Position numbers and translations under genes: made by a program | The notes under the pieces: generated by a model | Told to the model about the DNA's origin: nothing | Database searches by the model: none | The model's input: only the letters and a program-made list of their open reading frames with translations | NCBI GenBank assembly: GCA_020639075.1 | Contig: JACKHI010000002.1 | Location: 868,001 to 932,000, forward strand | Length of the DNA stretch: 64,000 nucleotides | Direction of reading: 5' to 3' | From: Phycisphaerales bacterium | GTDB taxonomy: Bacteria > Planctomycetota > Phycisphaerae > UBA1845 > UTPLA1 | Shown: piece by piece, positions 53,437-61,249 of the stretch | Layout: each line of letters opens with the position of its first letter | Numbering within the stretch: the first letter of the stretch is position 1

Positions 53437-53670
53437 TCAGTGCTTCGTGTCCTTCGGAGGATTCGGGTCGTTTCCGTATGAGTCCTTGTCCCGAATCTGC
53501 CCGTTCGGCCGATGGATGACGAGTTCGCCCTCGTTTTTTCGAGCGAGCTTTCGTCCGGCGTCTTCAGCCGCACCTTGAGTGCGGTGTTTCGACACCGGTT
53601 CTTTGCTGCCTTCGGGCTTCACTGCCCATTGCTTGCCTTGCGGCACGACGTGAATGTTCTTCTTGGCCAT
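53437..53670 (-). CDS. DUF2188 protein
   Basis: A 77-residue basic protein (KKNIHVVPQGKQWAVKPEGS, KHRTQGAAEDAGRKLARKNE, VIHRPNGQIRDKDSYG) matching the DUF2188 pattern, a small beta-alpha-beta fold often found on mobile elements and in defence regions. The function is unknown. It is transcribed toward the integrase and away from the RHH-GNAT cassette, with which it shares a 150-base upstream region. Confidence 0.85.
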   Translation of the reverse strand: MAKKNIHVVPQGKQWAVKPEGSKEPVSKHRTQGAAEDAGRKLARKNEGELVIHRPNGQIRDKDSYGNDPNPPKDTKH

Positions 53671-53749
53671 AACTACCTCGTTTTCTAAGCGATTTCAGAC
53701 GCGGCCAGGACCATCCCGGTCGCGTCCGAAAACTTGTTTATACACATCA

Positions 53750-53813
53750 TAGCCATTTTGTAGCCATTGTCAATTGACAAAGTGGCCGAAACATATATAA
53801 TATTTACAGGAGG
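53750..53813 (+). promoter_or_regulatory. Consensus sigma70 promoter with palindromic operator
   Basis: TTGACA (53774-53779), a 16-base spacer and TATAAT (53796-53801) form a near-perfect sigma70 promoter. The perfect 14-base palindrome TTGTCAATTGACAA (53767-53780) covers the -35 box, and TAGCCATT is repeated at 53750 and 53761. AGGAGGA at 53807-53813 is the ribosome binding site of the ribbon-helix-helix gene. The layout fits autorepression by that protein. Confidence 0.85.
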
Positions 53814-53822
53814 ACCAAGGGG

Positions 53823-54035
53823 ATGAACGAAAAACGAACGATGACTTTGAATCTGTCGCCCCAGGAGATGGAGGCGTTGGAAGAGCTCTCTCGAACGAAG
53901 GAGCTGTCAAAAACAGCCGTCATTCGGCAGGCACTTCGGCTCTATCAACTCGTGGGCGAGAGACTGGCTCAAGGGGAGCGGCTGGTGCTCGAAGACGATA
54001 AGCTCAACAAAAAGGCCGAGGTGATGATGCTGTGA
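53823..54035 (+). CDS. Ribbon-helix-helix regulator/antitoxin-like protein
   Basis: A 70-residue protein with the RHH fold: an N-terminal strand (KRTMTLNLS), helix one (PQEMEALEELSRTKE) and helix two (SKTAVIRQALRLYQL), then an acidic tail that could bind a partner protein. It should dimerise and bind the palindrome overlapping its promoter. Its stop overlaps the start of a GNAT gene by four bases, the arrangement of RHH-GNAT toxin-antitoxin pairs, in which the RHH protein neutralises an acetyltransferase that modifies charged tRNA. Whether this pair works that way is unproven. Confidence 0.82.
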   Translation: MNEKRTMTLNLSPQEMEALEELSRTKELSKTAVIRQALRLYQLVGERLAQGERLVLEDDKLNKKAEVMML

Positions 54036-54652
54036 GTCGCCCAACCGTATTGCTCATGGAGGAGTCAACGGGCGAAGTTGTGAACGCCGAGCTTGACATG
54101 GACATCGGTCCGCACGACCTCGAAGTGCTCGAATCGATTTGGGGGCCGTTACGTCGCGAAGCTGCGAGGAGGCTTGCAAAAGAGCACGGCCCCGAATCAG
54201 TGCCACAGCACTGGCAGTGGGATTGGAGGCGAAAGGGGCCGCTGCTTCGATATCCGACATTTCGATGTATGGCGATTCGCTATGAAGAAGAACTGCATGG
54301 AATCGTCCTTGTCGACGCTGACAGGTATGTTTCCCAAATCGAACCAGACAAGTCCAAGCCGTTGATGTATGTCGAGTTCCTTGAGGTTGCACCGTGGAAC
54401 ATCAGCTTCGGCGGTATGAAGCGTCGATTCACGCCTGTCGGTCCGCGACTAATGGAGGCGGTGATTCGATTTAGCCAAGATGAGGGCTATCACGGACGCG
54501 TGGGGCTTCACTCGCTTCCGCAATCCGAGCAATTTTACGAGCGATGCGGAATGACGAAGTTGAAACACGACCCGAAAAAGGAGAATCTTAGGTATTACGA
54601 AATGACACGCCAGCAAGCAATGGCGTTTTTGAATAGAGGAGAGCGGCCATGA
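54032..54652 (+). CDS. GNAT-type acetyltransferase
   Basis: A 206-residue protein starting with GTG at 54032, overlapping the RHH stop. The GNAT-like core is seen in FRCMAIRYEEELHGIVLVDA, YVEFLEVAPWNI (motif with the central beta-bulge strand), GPRLMEAVIRFSQDEGYHGRVGLHS and the C-terminal FYERCGM. The usual acetyl-CoA loop (R/Q-x-x-G-x-G/A) is poorly conserved. The protein is longer than TacT/AtaT toxins (about 170 residues) by an N-terminal extension. It may be a toxin of a type II pair or a cargo enzyme. It is followed with a four-base overlap by an HTH gene. Confidence 0.75.
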   Translation: MSRPTVLLMEESTGEVVNAELDMDIGPHDLEVLESIWGPLRREAARRLAKEHGPESVPQHWQWDWRRKGPLLRYPTFRCMAIRYEEELHGIVLVDADRYVSQIEPDKSKPLMYVEFLEVAPWNISFGGMKRRFTPVGPRLMEAVIRFSQDEGYHGRVGLHSLPQSEQFYERCGMTKLKHDPKKENLRYYEMTRQQAMAFLNRGERP

Positions 54653-55149
54653 AAACTGAGATGACAAAGAGTCTTGATTGGATGCGGCAGATGGCCAAGC
54701 TCGAAGAAGGTTGCTGTGTCTCGGCCGGAGGACTTCCTGCTACCGCAGGAATGCTTCGTCCTGCTGAAGGTAGGCAAGAGGGCCAGCCATCGTTCGACCC
54801 ACGTCGCGTTGCATTGGCTCGCTTCGTGGAATTATCGCGTCGCAAACTGCGATTGTCCGTCGAAGATTTTGCAGGTCGGGCAGACGTGGACCCAAGCGAG
54901 GTATTACAGATTGAGGACAGCGATGCTCCACCGTCGGAGCCTCGCGTAGTTTTTGCTATCGCTCAGTTGCTGCAAGCTGACGCGAAGAAACTGATGGAAT
55001 TGGCCGGCCACGTCACATCCCGTGACGAGCAGCTCGGCCGTGAAGCTGTTCGTTTCGCGGCATGGTCGCAGGGAGCGGAGCCGCTCACTCAGGATGAGGA
55101 GCGGATTCTCGGGGAGTTTGCCCGCGTTGTCGTTGCAGCCACGGATTAG
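54649..55149 (+). CDS. XRE-type HTH protein
   Basis: A 166-residue protein. The helix-turn-helix lies at about residues 62-115 (SRRKLRLSVEDFAGRADVDPSEVLQIEDSD, VFAIAQLLQADAKKLMELAG). An N-terminal segment of about 55 residues is rich in Gly, Ala and Cys and looks unstructured. It lies between the GNAT gene and an ImmA/IrrE-type peptidase gene. An XRE repressor cleaved or controlled by an adjacent ImmA-like peptidase is a known pattern in mobile elements (ICEBs1) and in XRE-COG2856 pairs. Confidence 0.78.
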   Translation: MKTEMTKSLDWMRQMAKLEEGCCVSAGGLPATAGMLRPAEGRQEGQPSFDPRRVALARFVELSRRKLRLSVEDFAGRADVDPSEVLQIEDSDAPPSEPRVVFAIAQLLQADAKKLMELAGHVTSRDEQLGREAVRFAAWSQGAEPLTQDEERILGEFARVVVAATD

Positions 55150-55179
55150 CGTCGCGGCGAACGCACTTAACGGAGTAGA

Positions 55180-56097
55180 TTGTTGTCACAGACGATTATT
55201 AGCCAACGGACGGCTCAGGACATCGATAAGCGAATAGCCAAGGTCCTTAAAGACTTGGATAACCCCGAGCCGCCTCTCGACTTAGCGGCGGTTCGGGAAC
55301 TGCTTAAGCTCGACTTGCGATACTACTCTTCAGGTGACGGGGGCATCCTGCAGGAAGTGATTCACCAGTTGCGTATCGGCTCCCAGCAGGTCCTCGCAAA
55401 GCCGTCCCGTATCATCGACGCAATTCGTAGGCGAAGCCTTCGTGCCCTTTGGGTGCCCGAACGCCGACGTATCCTGATTGACAACGACTTGTACGAGCTC
55501 AAGAAGCGATGGGGAGAGGCTCACGAAATTTCACACAGTATGATTCCACACCATCAAATACTGACACTTGGCGACCCTGACCACGCGTTGCAACCAGGGT
55601 GCCGTGAGTTGCTTGAAGCGGAAGCGAATTTCGGAGCAGGACGATTGCTCTTTTTACAAGACCGTTTCGCCGACGAATTGCTCGGCAACTCGATTTCATT
55701 CGACCACATCAAGAAACTTGGCAAGACTTTCGGCAACACGGTTACATCCACCATGTGGAGGACAGTCGAGACTCTTGAAATGCCGGCTGTTGGTTTGGTA
55801 AGCGTCCACCCGTGGACGCGTCTCCAGCCTGCTGAAGAGGCGTTTCGTCACTTCATTCCGAATGTCTCGTACGCACAGCAATTTTCAAATGTGACGGGAG
55901 ACGAAGTTTTTCGGATGCTGGCTCGTGTCGTGGAGAGACGCGGATGCGGCAAGATTGGCGAAGAGCATGTCATTCTTGAGGACGTAAATGGCGACAAGCA
56001 TGTTTTCTTGTTTGAGTGTTTCGCAACCAAGTACGACACGCTGTCTCTCGGAATCCATCTTGGGCCGAAGGCCGAAGTGGTCGCTGTGCCCGCGTAA
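55180..56097 (+). CDS. ImmA/IrrE-family metallopeptidase
   Basis: A 305-residue protein starting at one of two adjacent TTG codons (55180 or 55183), with GGAG five bases before. The zinc-binding HExxH motif is HEISH at residues 115-119 (RWGEAHEISHSMIPHH), and a third acidic ligand is likely in LLEAEANFGAGRLLF near 170. The C-terminal 130 residues are a mixed alpha-beta domain. Family members cleave or relieve XRE-type repressors. The gene immediately before it encodes such a protein, so a two-component switch is likely. The stop codon lies directly against a duplicated integrase sequence. Confidence 0.85.
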   Translation: MLSQTIISQRTAQDIDKRIAKVLKDLDNPEPPLDLAAVRELLKLDLRYYSSGDGGILQEVIHQLRIGSQQVLAKPSRIIDAIRRRSLRALWVPERRRILIDNDLYELKKRWGEAHEISHSMIPHHQILTLGDPDHALQPGCRELLEAEANFGAGRLLFLQDRFADELLGNSISFDHIKKLGKTFGNTVTSTMWRTVETLEMPAVGLVSVHPWTRLQPAEEAFRHFIPNVSYAQQFSNVTGDEVFRMLARVVERRGCGKIGEEHVILEDVNGDKHVFLFECFATKYDTLSLGIHLGPKAEVVAVPA

Positions 56098-56415
56098 GGG
56101 CAACTCCTCTTTGTGATAAGCATTGGAATTCTGTTGGTTCACGTCAAATCAAACGCGGTCACCCAGCGGTGGGACAAGCTTCGGAAAACAAAGTCAGGGG
56201 AGAGCAAAGAATCGCTGCTCGGATTCTACACGCTTCGACATCTCGGGGCTACTGAATTCGGTTCACGACCGGGTACTTCCATCGGGGACGTCAAGCGGTG
56301 GTTAGGACACTCCGCAGGTTCAGACATGGCTGATGTTTACATGCGGCCTGAACGCCCGGAATACCAAGGAGTCATTGGCCGGGGGCGACGCATGCTTGCA
56401 TCCCTACGTGCTTGA
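56098..56415 (+). pseudogene. Duplicated 3' end of the integrase gene
   Basis: The sequence from AGGGCAACTCCTCTT (about 56097) onward is a diverged copy of the last third of the integrase at 53037-53330. The encoded KSNAVTQRWDKLRK, FYTLRHLGATEFGSRPGTSIG and GHSAGSDMADVYMRP match, with silent and replacement changes. It lacks the rest of the gene. The copy lies just after the four-gene cassette, so the cassette is flanked by two integrase 3' ends. Confidence 0.9.
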
Positions 56416-56590
56416 CCTCCATCCTCGCTGTTCCACCAACAAACCTATCCGTGACTCAAGACCCTAGTTCAGACACACTTCTGTCACTCACACTAAACGA
56501 ATTTGAGGGATGCCGCAGACGCCCGCCGCTGGAGTTTCCCATCTATTCATACTACCCTTACTCTCTATCGCGTGCCGAGGAGAGATTGAC

Positions 56591-59500
56591 ATGGCAAGAA
56601 CGAGAAATCGGTCTTCGGGAAATCGCACACAGCGGCCAGATGCTACAAATCACCGTGTGAGCATATCATTCCCGCAGCTGCAAATTGACCGACTCGCTTT
56701 CGGTCGCAATTTCGTTTTGCAGGTCGGGGAGGCGGAGTCCAGGACAAACATCGAGGCATCCGAAGTGGAGCCGACCGTATTCAAGGCCGTATCCCCTAGT
56801 GGTGTTGAAACTTATCTGTATAAGCAGCGAAGCCGAGTCCCTATTGGTGACCGCTCGCGAGTCCTGCGTATGCGAGACTCCGTGGATTCGCCGTCTACAT
56901 TGACCACGTCAACCCGATTTGCATGGGAAGCCCACCCGCATCTTCTATGGCCCAAGCGTCCTTCCGAGATTGTGCAGACTTGGGCCGATTCCTTTCGGTT
57001 CATCGAAGAGGATGTCCAAAGTGAGACCTCTGGTCTTCGCACGCCACAGATTGGAGCTTTGCACGCCATTGCGGCACATTGGACGGTTTCCGATGCTCCA
57101 GCCACCATCGTAATGCCTACCGGGACAGGGAAGACCGAAACGATGTTAGCGACACTTGTCTATTGCCGCTGCTCGTTAGTACTCCTTATCGTGCCGTCAG
57201 ACACGCTCCGCACTCAGTTATTCAGAAAGTTCATAACTCTTGGCTGCCTTCGCGATGCCGGCGTGATTAGTCTCGATACCGCATTCCCGAGAGTTGCCTT
57301 CATCCGCTCTGGAATTAGGACCGCCGAAGAAGCCAGAACTATAGCTTCCGAATCAAATGTAATGATTGCGACTCCCAGTTCACTTTCGGCGTCGGCCCCT
57401 GAGGCACTGGATACGTTGGCGACGCAGAGTACCCATCTCTTCGTAGACGAAGCACACCACTTGCCGGCCCCAAGTTGGACCCGTATCAAAGACCGTTTCC
57501 TCGGCAAGCGAGTGCTTCAGTTTACCGCAACTCCATTCAGAAATGATGAGCAACGCATAGACGGAAGAATCATTTATAATTATCCCCTTTCACATGCACA
57601 GAGGGCCGGCTTCTTTCGCCCAATTGAATTACTCACTGTCGAAGAGCTCGATGATGCCCGGTCCGACAGAGCGATTGCTCTTGAGGCTGTTCAAAGACTA
57701 CGAAATGACCTGTCTGACGGATTAGACCACATCATCCTCGCAAGAGCGAAAGGCATTACCCGGGCACAAGACGTGCTAGCGGTCTACGAAGGCCTCGGGC
57801 AGGAATTCCAACCGGTCTTAATTCATTCGACAATGCCGCACTCGCAAAAGGCAGTCCGTGTTCGGCAACTAGAGAGTCGTGAGTCTCGCATACTCGTATG
57901 CGTTGATATGTTCGGCGAAGGATTCGACCTGCCTCAGCTCAAGATTGCGGCCATGCACGACATACATAAGAGCCTCCCTATCACACTCCAATTTGTGGGA
58001 CGCTTTGTCCGCACCGCCCAAGATGTTGGCGGAGCTTCTGTTGTCGTCAACATGGCGGACCCGCGGGTTGATAGAGAATTGCAGAGCTTGTATTCCGAAG
58101 ACCCCGACTGGAATTTGCTGCTTCAGCGAACGAGTGAGCGGAGAATTGCTCGTGAGATGTCTTTGCAGCAATACGTAGACAGTTTCTCTGGTGACCTGCC
58201 ACAACAACTTCCACTTTGGAATTTGCGGCCTGGCTACTCGACGGTGGTCTATCGTACATCCGGTCAGACTTGGGTCCCGGAATCACTAAAAGACTCACTG
58301 CCTAGGAATGTGCAATACTGGCATGCAATCAATGCAGACGAACGGGTGACCATTGCTGTAGTGGCAAAACAGGAGGACGTGCGTTGGGGCCGATTCCGAA
58401 ACATCAAGGACCATTATTGGAATCTAGTCATCGCACATGCCTGGCATGAACGGAACCTCCTCTTTATTTATGCAAGCGACTATAACGTAGTGAATTTACT
58501 TCAAGTGGCTAGGGGACTGTGTGGCCAAGACGTTGCGTTGCTTAATGGCGGCGACGTCTTTCGCGTCTTTTCTGGAATAGAGCGTCCGATGGTCAAGAAT
58601 CTTGGTGCGTCTAAGACAGGAACGATTTCATTCACTATGTACTTTGGTCCTGAAGTATCGGTCGGGTTGTCCCAAGTGGAGCGGGCAGAATCTGATTTGA
58701 ACAACCTATTTGGTTGGGGTTACGAGGACGGCGAGATTGTGACGCGTGGCTGCTCGTCACGCAAAGGAAAGGTCTGGTCAACTTCCGGCGGCGTAGTAAT
58801 GGACTGGCAGGCGTGGTGCCAGAATATCGGCGATAAACTCCTCGACCAGACAGTCGACGAGGTTGAGGTGATTCGTGGATTCTTGCGACCAGAATCAATG
58901 GCCGCCCGCACCCAAGCGGTTCCAGTTGCAATTGAATGGGGCGAGCGTGTTATCAGAGAGGAAGAGGACCGCGTGTTCGTATTCATAGACAATAGGGAAT
59001 ATCGACTTAATGAGGTGACAATAGCGATTGACTCACCTAGTGAAACGGGACCTATCAACTTTGAGATACGAACTGACGACAAAGTTGCAACCTATGCTTT
59101 GCAGATTGGAGCTATACCGAATACCCAACGTGCATACGAATACCAGAGAATCGGAGCCTCGTCGGTGGATATTCGCCTCGGCAGCGGACTGCGAATGCCG
59201 CTCCCGGATTGGTGTGACGGCGACCCATTTATTATCTACTACGCGGATGGCTCTTTTTCTTACAACCAGTATCTTGTAAGTGCTCCATGTGTCGCCGCTT
59301 TTGACGTTCGCACTATTGACGCTCACGACTGGACAGGCGTTGACATTAGAACCGAGTCGGAGGGCCCCAACCGAGATATGCGTAGCATTCAGTACCATAT
59401 GATTGAGTCAATACGGGACGACTTTGAAGTCATTTTTAATGACGATGGAGCCGGCGAGGCCGCCGACATAGTGGCCTTGCGGCGTGATGGCGAGGATGCG

Positions 59501-59887
59501 ATTACTTTAAGATTTGTACATTGCAAATATTCGTCAGAAGGGCAGCCAGGCGCGAGAATCGACGACATGTACCAACTATGTGGGCAGGCCCAGAAGAGCG
59601 TGCGGTGGAAGCATCGTGGGCTCGCATCGCTTGTGAAACACATGAAGAGCCGTGAAATGAAATGGCAAGGGAATGGACATACCCGATTTGCAAAAGGAAC
59701 CCTTCTTGAATTGCGAGCGATCGAGAAGGCAGCACGAAGGGTGAAGTTGAGATTCGAAATATCTATTGTCCAGCCGGGGCTCGCAAAATCGCGAGTTAGC
59801 GATGGAATTCTTGAGTTGCTCGGAACGACCGAACTACTCCTTAAGAAAATGGCGGTAGCCAACTTCACCGTTTTGAGCAGCGAATAG
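56591..59887 (+). CDS. SF2 helicase with nuclease-like C-terminus (candidate defence protein)
   Basis: A 1098-residue protein from the ATG at 56591, with GAGGAGA upstream. The N-terminal ~150 residues are unassigned. The DEAD/DEAH helicase core follows: Walker A MPTGTGKTE near 176-183, DEAH at 286-289, FTATP near 311, and the second RecA domain with VDMFGEGFDLPQ and QFVGRFVR. A long middle domain comes next, then a C-terminal section with DDGAGEAADIVALRRDG and LRFVHCKYSS, which resembles a PD-(D/E)xK nuclease core (Asp, then HCK in place of ExK). Such single-chain helicase-nucleases are frequent in phage-defence islands. Neighbouring integrases and the PLD/SNF2 gene support that reading; no named system is claimed. 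Confidence 0.82.
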   Translation: MARTRNRSSGNRTQRPDATNHRVSISFPQLQIDRLAFGRNFVLQVGEAESRTNIEASEVEPTVFKAVSPSGVETYLYKQRSRVPIGDRSRVLRMRDSVDSPSTLTTSTRFAWEAHPHLLWPKRPSEIVQTWADSFRFIEEDVQSETSGLRTPQIGALHAIAAHWTVSDAPATIVMPTGTGKTETMLATLVYCRCSLVLLIVPSDTLRTQLFRKFITLGCLRDAGVISLDTAFPRVAFIRSGIRTAEEARTIASESNVMIATPSSLSASAPEALDTLATQSTHLFVDEAHHLPAPSWTRIKDRFLGKRVLQFTATPFRNDEQRIDGRIIYNYPLSHAQRAGFFRPIELLTVEELDDARSDRAIALEAVQRLRNDLSDGLDHIILARAKGITRAQDVLAVYEGLGQEFQPVLIHSTMPHSQKAVRVRQLESRESRILVCVDMFGEGFDLPQLKIAAMHDIHKSLPITLQFVGRFVRTAQDVGGASVVVNMADPRVDRELQSLYSEDPDWNLLLQRTSERRIAREMSLQQYVDSFSGDLPQQLPLWNLRPGYSTVVYRTSGQTWVPESLKDSLPRNVQYWHAINADERVTIAVVAKQEDVRWGRFRNIKDHYWNLVIAHAWHERNLLFIYASDYNVVNLLQVARGLCGQDVALLNGGDVFRVFSGIERPMVKNLGASKTGTISFTMYFGPEVSVGLSQVERAESDLNNLFGWGYEDGEIVTRGCSSRKGKVWSTSGGVVMDWQAWCQNIGDKLLDQTVDEVEVIRGFLRPESMAARTQAVPVAIEWGERVIREEEDRVFVFIDNREYRLNEVTIAIDSPSETGPINFEIRTDDKVATYALQIGAIPNTQRAYEYQRIGASSVDIRLGSGLRMPLPDWCDGDPFIIYYADGSFSYNQYLVSAPCVAAFDVRTIDAHDWTGVDIRTESEGPNRDMRSIQYHMIESIRDDFEVIFNDDGAGEAADIVALRRDGEDAITLRFVHCKYSSEGQPGARIDDMYQLCGQAQKSVRWKHRGLASLVKHMKSREMKWQGNGHTRFAKGTLLELRAIEKAARRVKLRFEISIVQPGLAKSRVSDGILELLGTTELLLKKMAVANFTVLSSE

Positions 59888-60103
59888 CCACACTTCGTGT
59901 TCCGCCCGAATGTATCCAGCCATCGTCTCGTGCGAACGCAATTTTCGAGGGCGTAGGCCCAAATCTCGCCACGGTCTCGAGATGCCGGTGTAGTGGGTAC
60001 GAAGATGCGTTTCTTACACGCCGCTTTGCGGCTTCTTGGGGACAAAGTCCGACACCCCATAGGTCGCGAGTAGCCGAATTTGGCCCCTTGCCCGGCAGTG
60101 TCA

Positions 60104-60129
60104 TGCATGATAAAGGATGTTATCATGCA
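60104..60129. promoter_or_regulatory. Perfect inverted repeat upstream of an integrase gene
   Basis: TGCATGATAA (60104-60113) and TTATCATGCA (60120-60129) are perfect inverted copies with a six-base spacer, 60 bases before the recombinase start. It could be an operator or a recombination core site. No U tract follows. Confidence 0.65.
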
Positions 60130-60189
60130 CGAAACTAAGGGTAGGGGCCTTCGGTTTGGGAGGCCCTGGTTTCGGCAAGCATCGGGCCT

Positions 60190-61203
60190 ATGGCAAAGGA
60201 AATCGTCGTCCAGAATATTCCCCAGGTCATCGCTGACCGCCACGAGCCACCGGCAATCGTCAGGTTTGCCGGGAACAATGCTCGCTATGCGTACGACGAG
60301 TTTTTCGGGGGCGAAGAAAACTCGCACACCGAACGAGCGTACCGACATGCGATTCTCAAATTCCTTGCACATTGCGAATCGCTCGGCATCGCGTTGCCGA
60401 ACGTTACGCCAACCGTCGTTAAGAACTATTTGAAAGGCCTTAAAGCTGAGGTCCGTACCCGCCAAGGTCAACCGCAGAAATTCAAGCCGGCAAGCAAGCC
60501 AACCAAGAAGCTTCATCTAGCTGGCATCCGTAAGTTCTTCGATGTCTGTGTCGTTAGGCATGCCATACCGTTGAACCCTGCTTCGTCCGTTCGCGGACCG
60601 AGGCACTCTGTCACGCAAGGCAAGACGCCCTCTCTCACCGTTCAGCAGGCTCGGGACATCCTCGCGGCAATTGATACTCGCACGGTCACCGGCCTCCGCG
60701 ACCGGGCTATCATCGCCATCATGCTTTACACTGCCGTTCGGGCTGGGGCCGTATCCAAGCTCGAACGGGGCCACTTTTTTTCCGATGGCGGTCAATCCAT
60801 GTTTCGCTTTCACGAGAAAGGCGGCAAGGTGCGAGATATCCCTTGTCGCCATGACCTGGAGGGGTTCGTTCAGGAGTACCTCGCCATGGCGGAGCCGCCC
60901 GAATCGGTCTCTCCCCTCTTCCGCACGGCTGTTGGCCGCACGAATCAGCTATCGGACAAGGGAATGACTGAGAACGATATCCTTCGGATGGTCAAACGTC
61001 GGTTCCGCAAGACGGGCCTCCCGGCTGAACACTTAACATGCCATTCATTTAGGGCCACAACCATTACGGATTTGCTTGACCAGGGTGTCCCGTTGGAGGA
61101 TGTTCAGTATCTCGCGGGTCACGCAGACCCGAGGACTACAAGGCTTTATGACCGCCGAAAGAAGCAGGTGACCCGCAACATTGTTGAGAGGATATCGATT
61201 TAA
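60190..61203 (+). CDS. Tyrosine recombinase (XerC/D-like)
   Basis: A 337-residue site-specific recombinase. The SAM-like core-binding domain is at about 30-125 (GGEENSHTERAYRHAILKFLAHC). The catalytic domain follows with Arg in YTAVRAGAVSKL, Lys in HEKGGKVRDIPCR, HSFRATTITDLL (HxxR), GHADPRTTRLYDRR with the last His and the nucleophilic Tyr. All catalytic residues are present. It is unrelated in detail to the other integrases in the window, so this is a separate recombination module. It sits between the helicase-nuclease and the PLD/SNF2 gene, as recombinases often do in defence hot spots. Confidence 0.93.
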   Translation: MAKEIVVQNIPQVIADRHEPPAIVRFAGNNARYAYDEFFGGEENSHTERAYRHAILKFLAHCESLGIALPNVTPTVVKNYLKGLKAEVRTRQGQPQKFKPASKPTKKLHLAGIRKFFDVCVVRHAIPLNPASSVRGPRHSVTQGKTPSLTVQQARDILAAIDTRTVTGLRDRAIIAIMLYTAVRAGAVSKLERGHFFSDGGQSMFRFHEKGGKVRDIPCRHDLEGFVQEYLAMAEPPESVSPLFRTAVGRTNQLSDKGMTENDILRMVKRRFRKTGLPAEHLTCHSFRATTITDLLDQGVPLEDVQYLAGHADPRTTRLYDRRKKQVTRNIVERISI

Positions 61204-61209
61204 AAAGTA

Positions 61210-61227
61210 AGAGTGCGAACGCACTCT
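61210..61227. terminator. Small hairpin after the recombinase gene
   Basis: AGAGTGC-GAAC-GCACTCT, a perfect 7-base stem, lies seven bases after the stop. The T-rich side is on the minus-strand reading (TTACTTTTTAAA), so it may act weakly or in reverse. Confidence 0.5.
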
Positions 61228-61249
61228 CTCCGCACCTTTAGACTGAGTG

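Noticed and set aside
60020..60037. GCCGC-TTT-GCGGC hairpin followed by TTCTT as a terminator of the helicase gene
   Set aside because: The stem is only five bases and the T run is interrupted, so it is too weak to call.
59389..60516. 375-residue minus-strand open frame
   Set aside because: It is antisense to the helicase end and the recombinase start, with no protein-like features.
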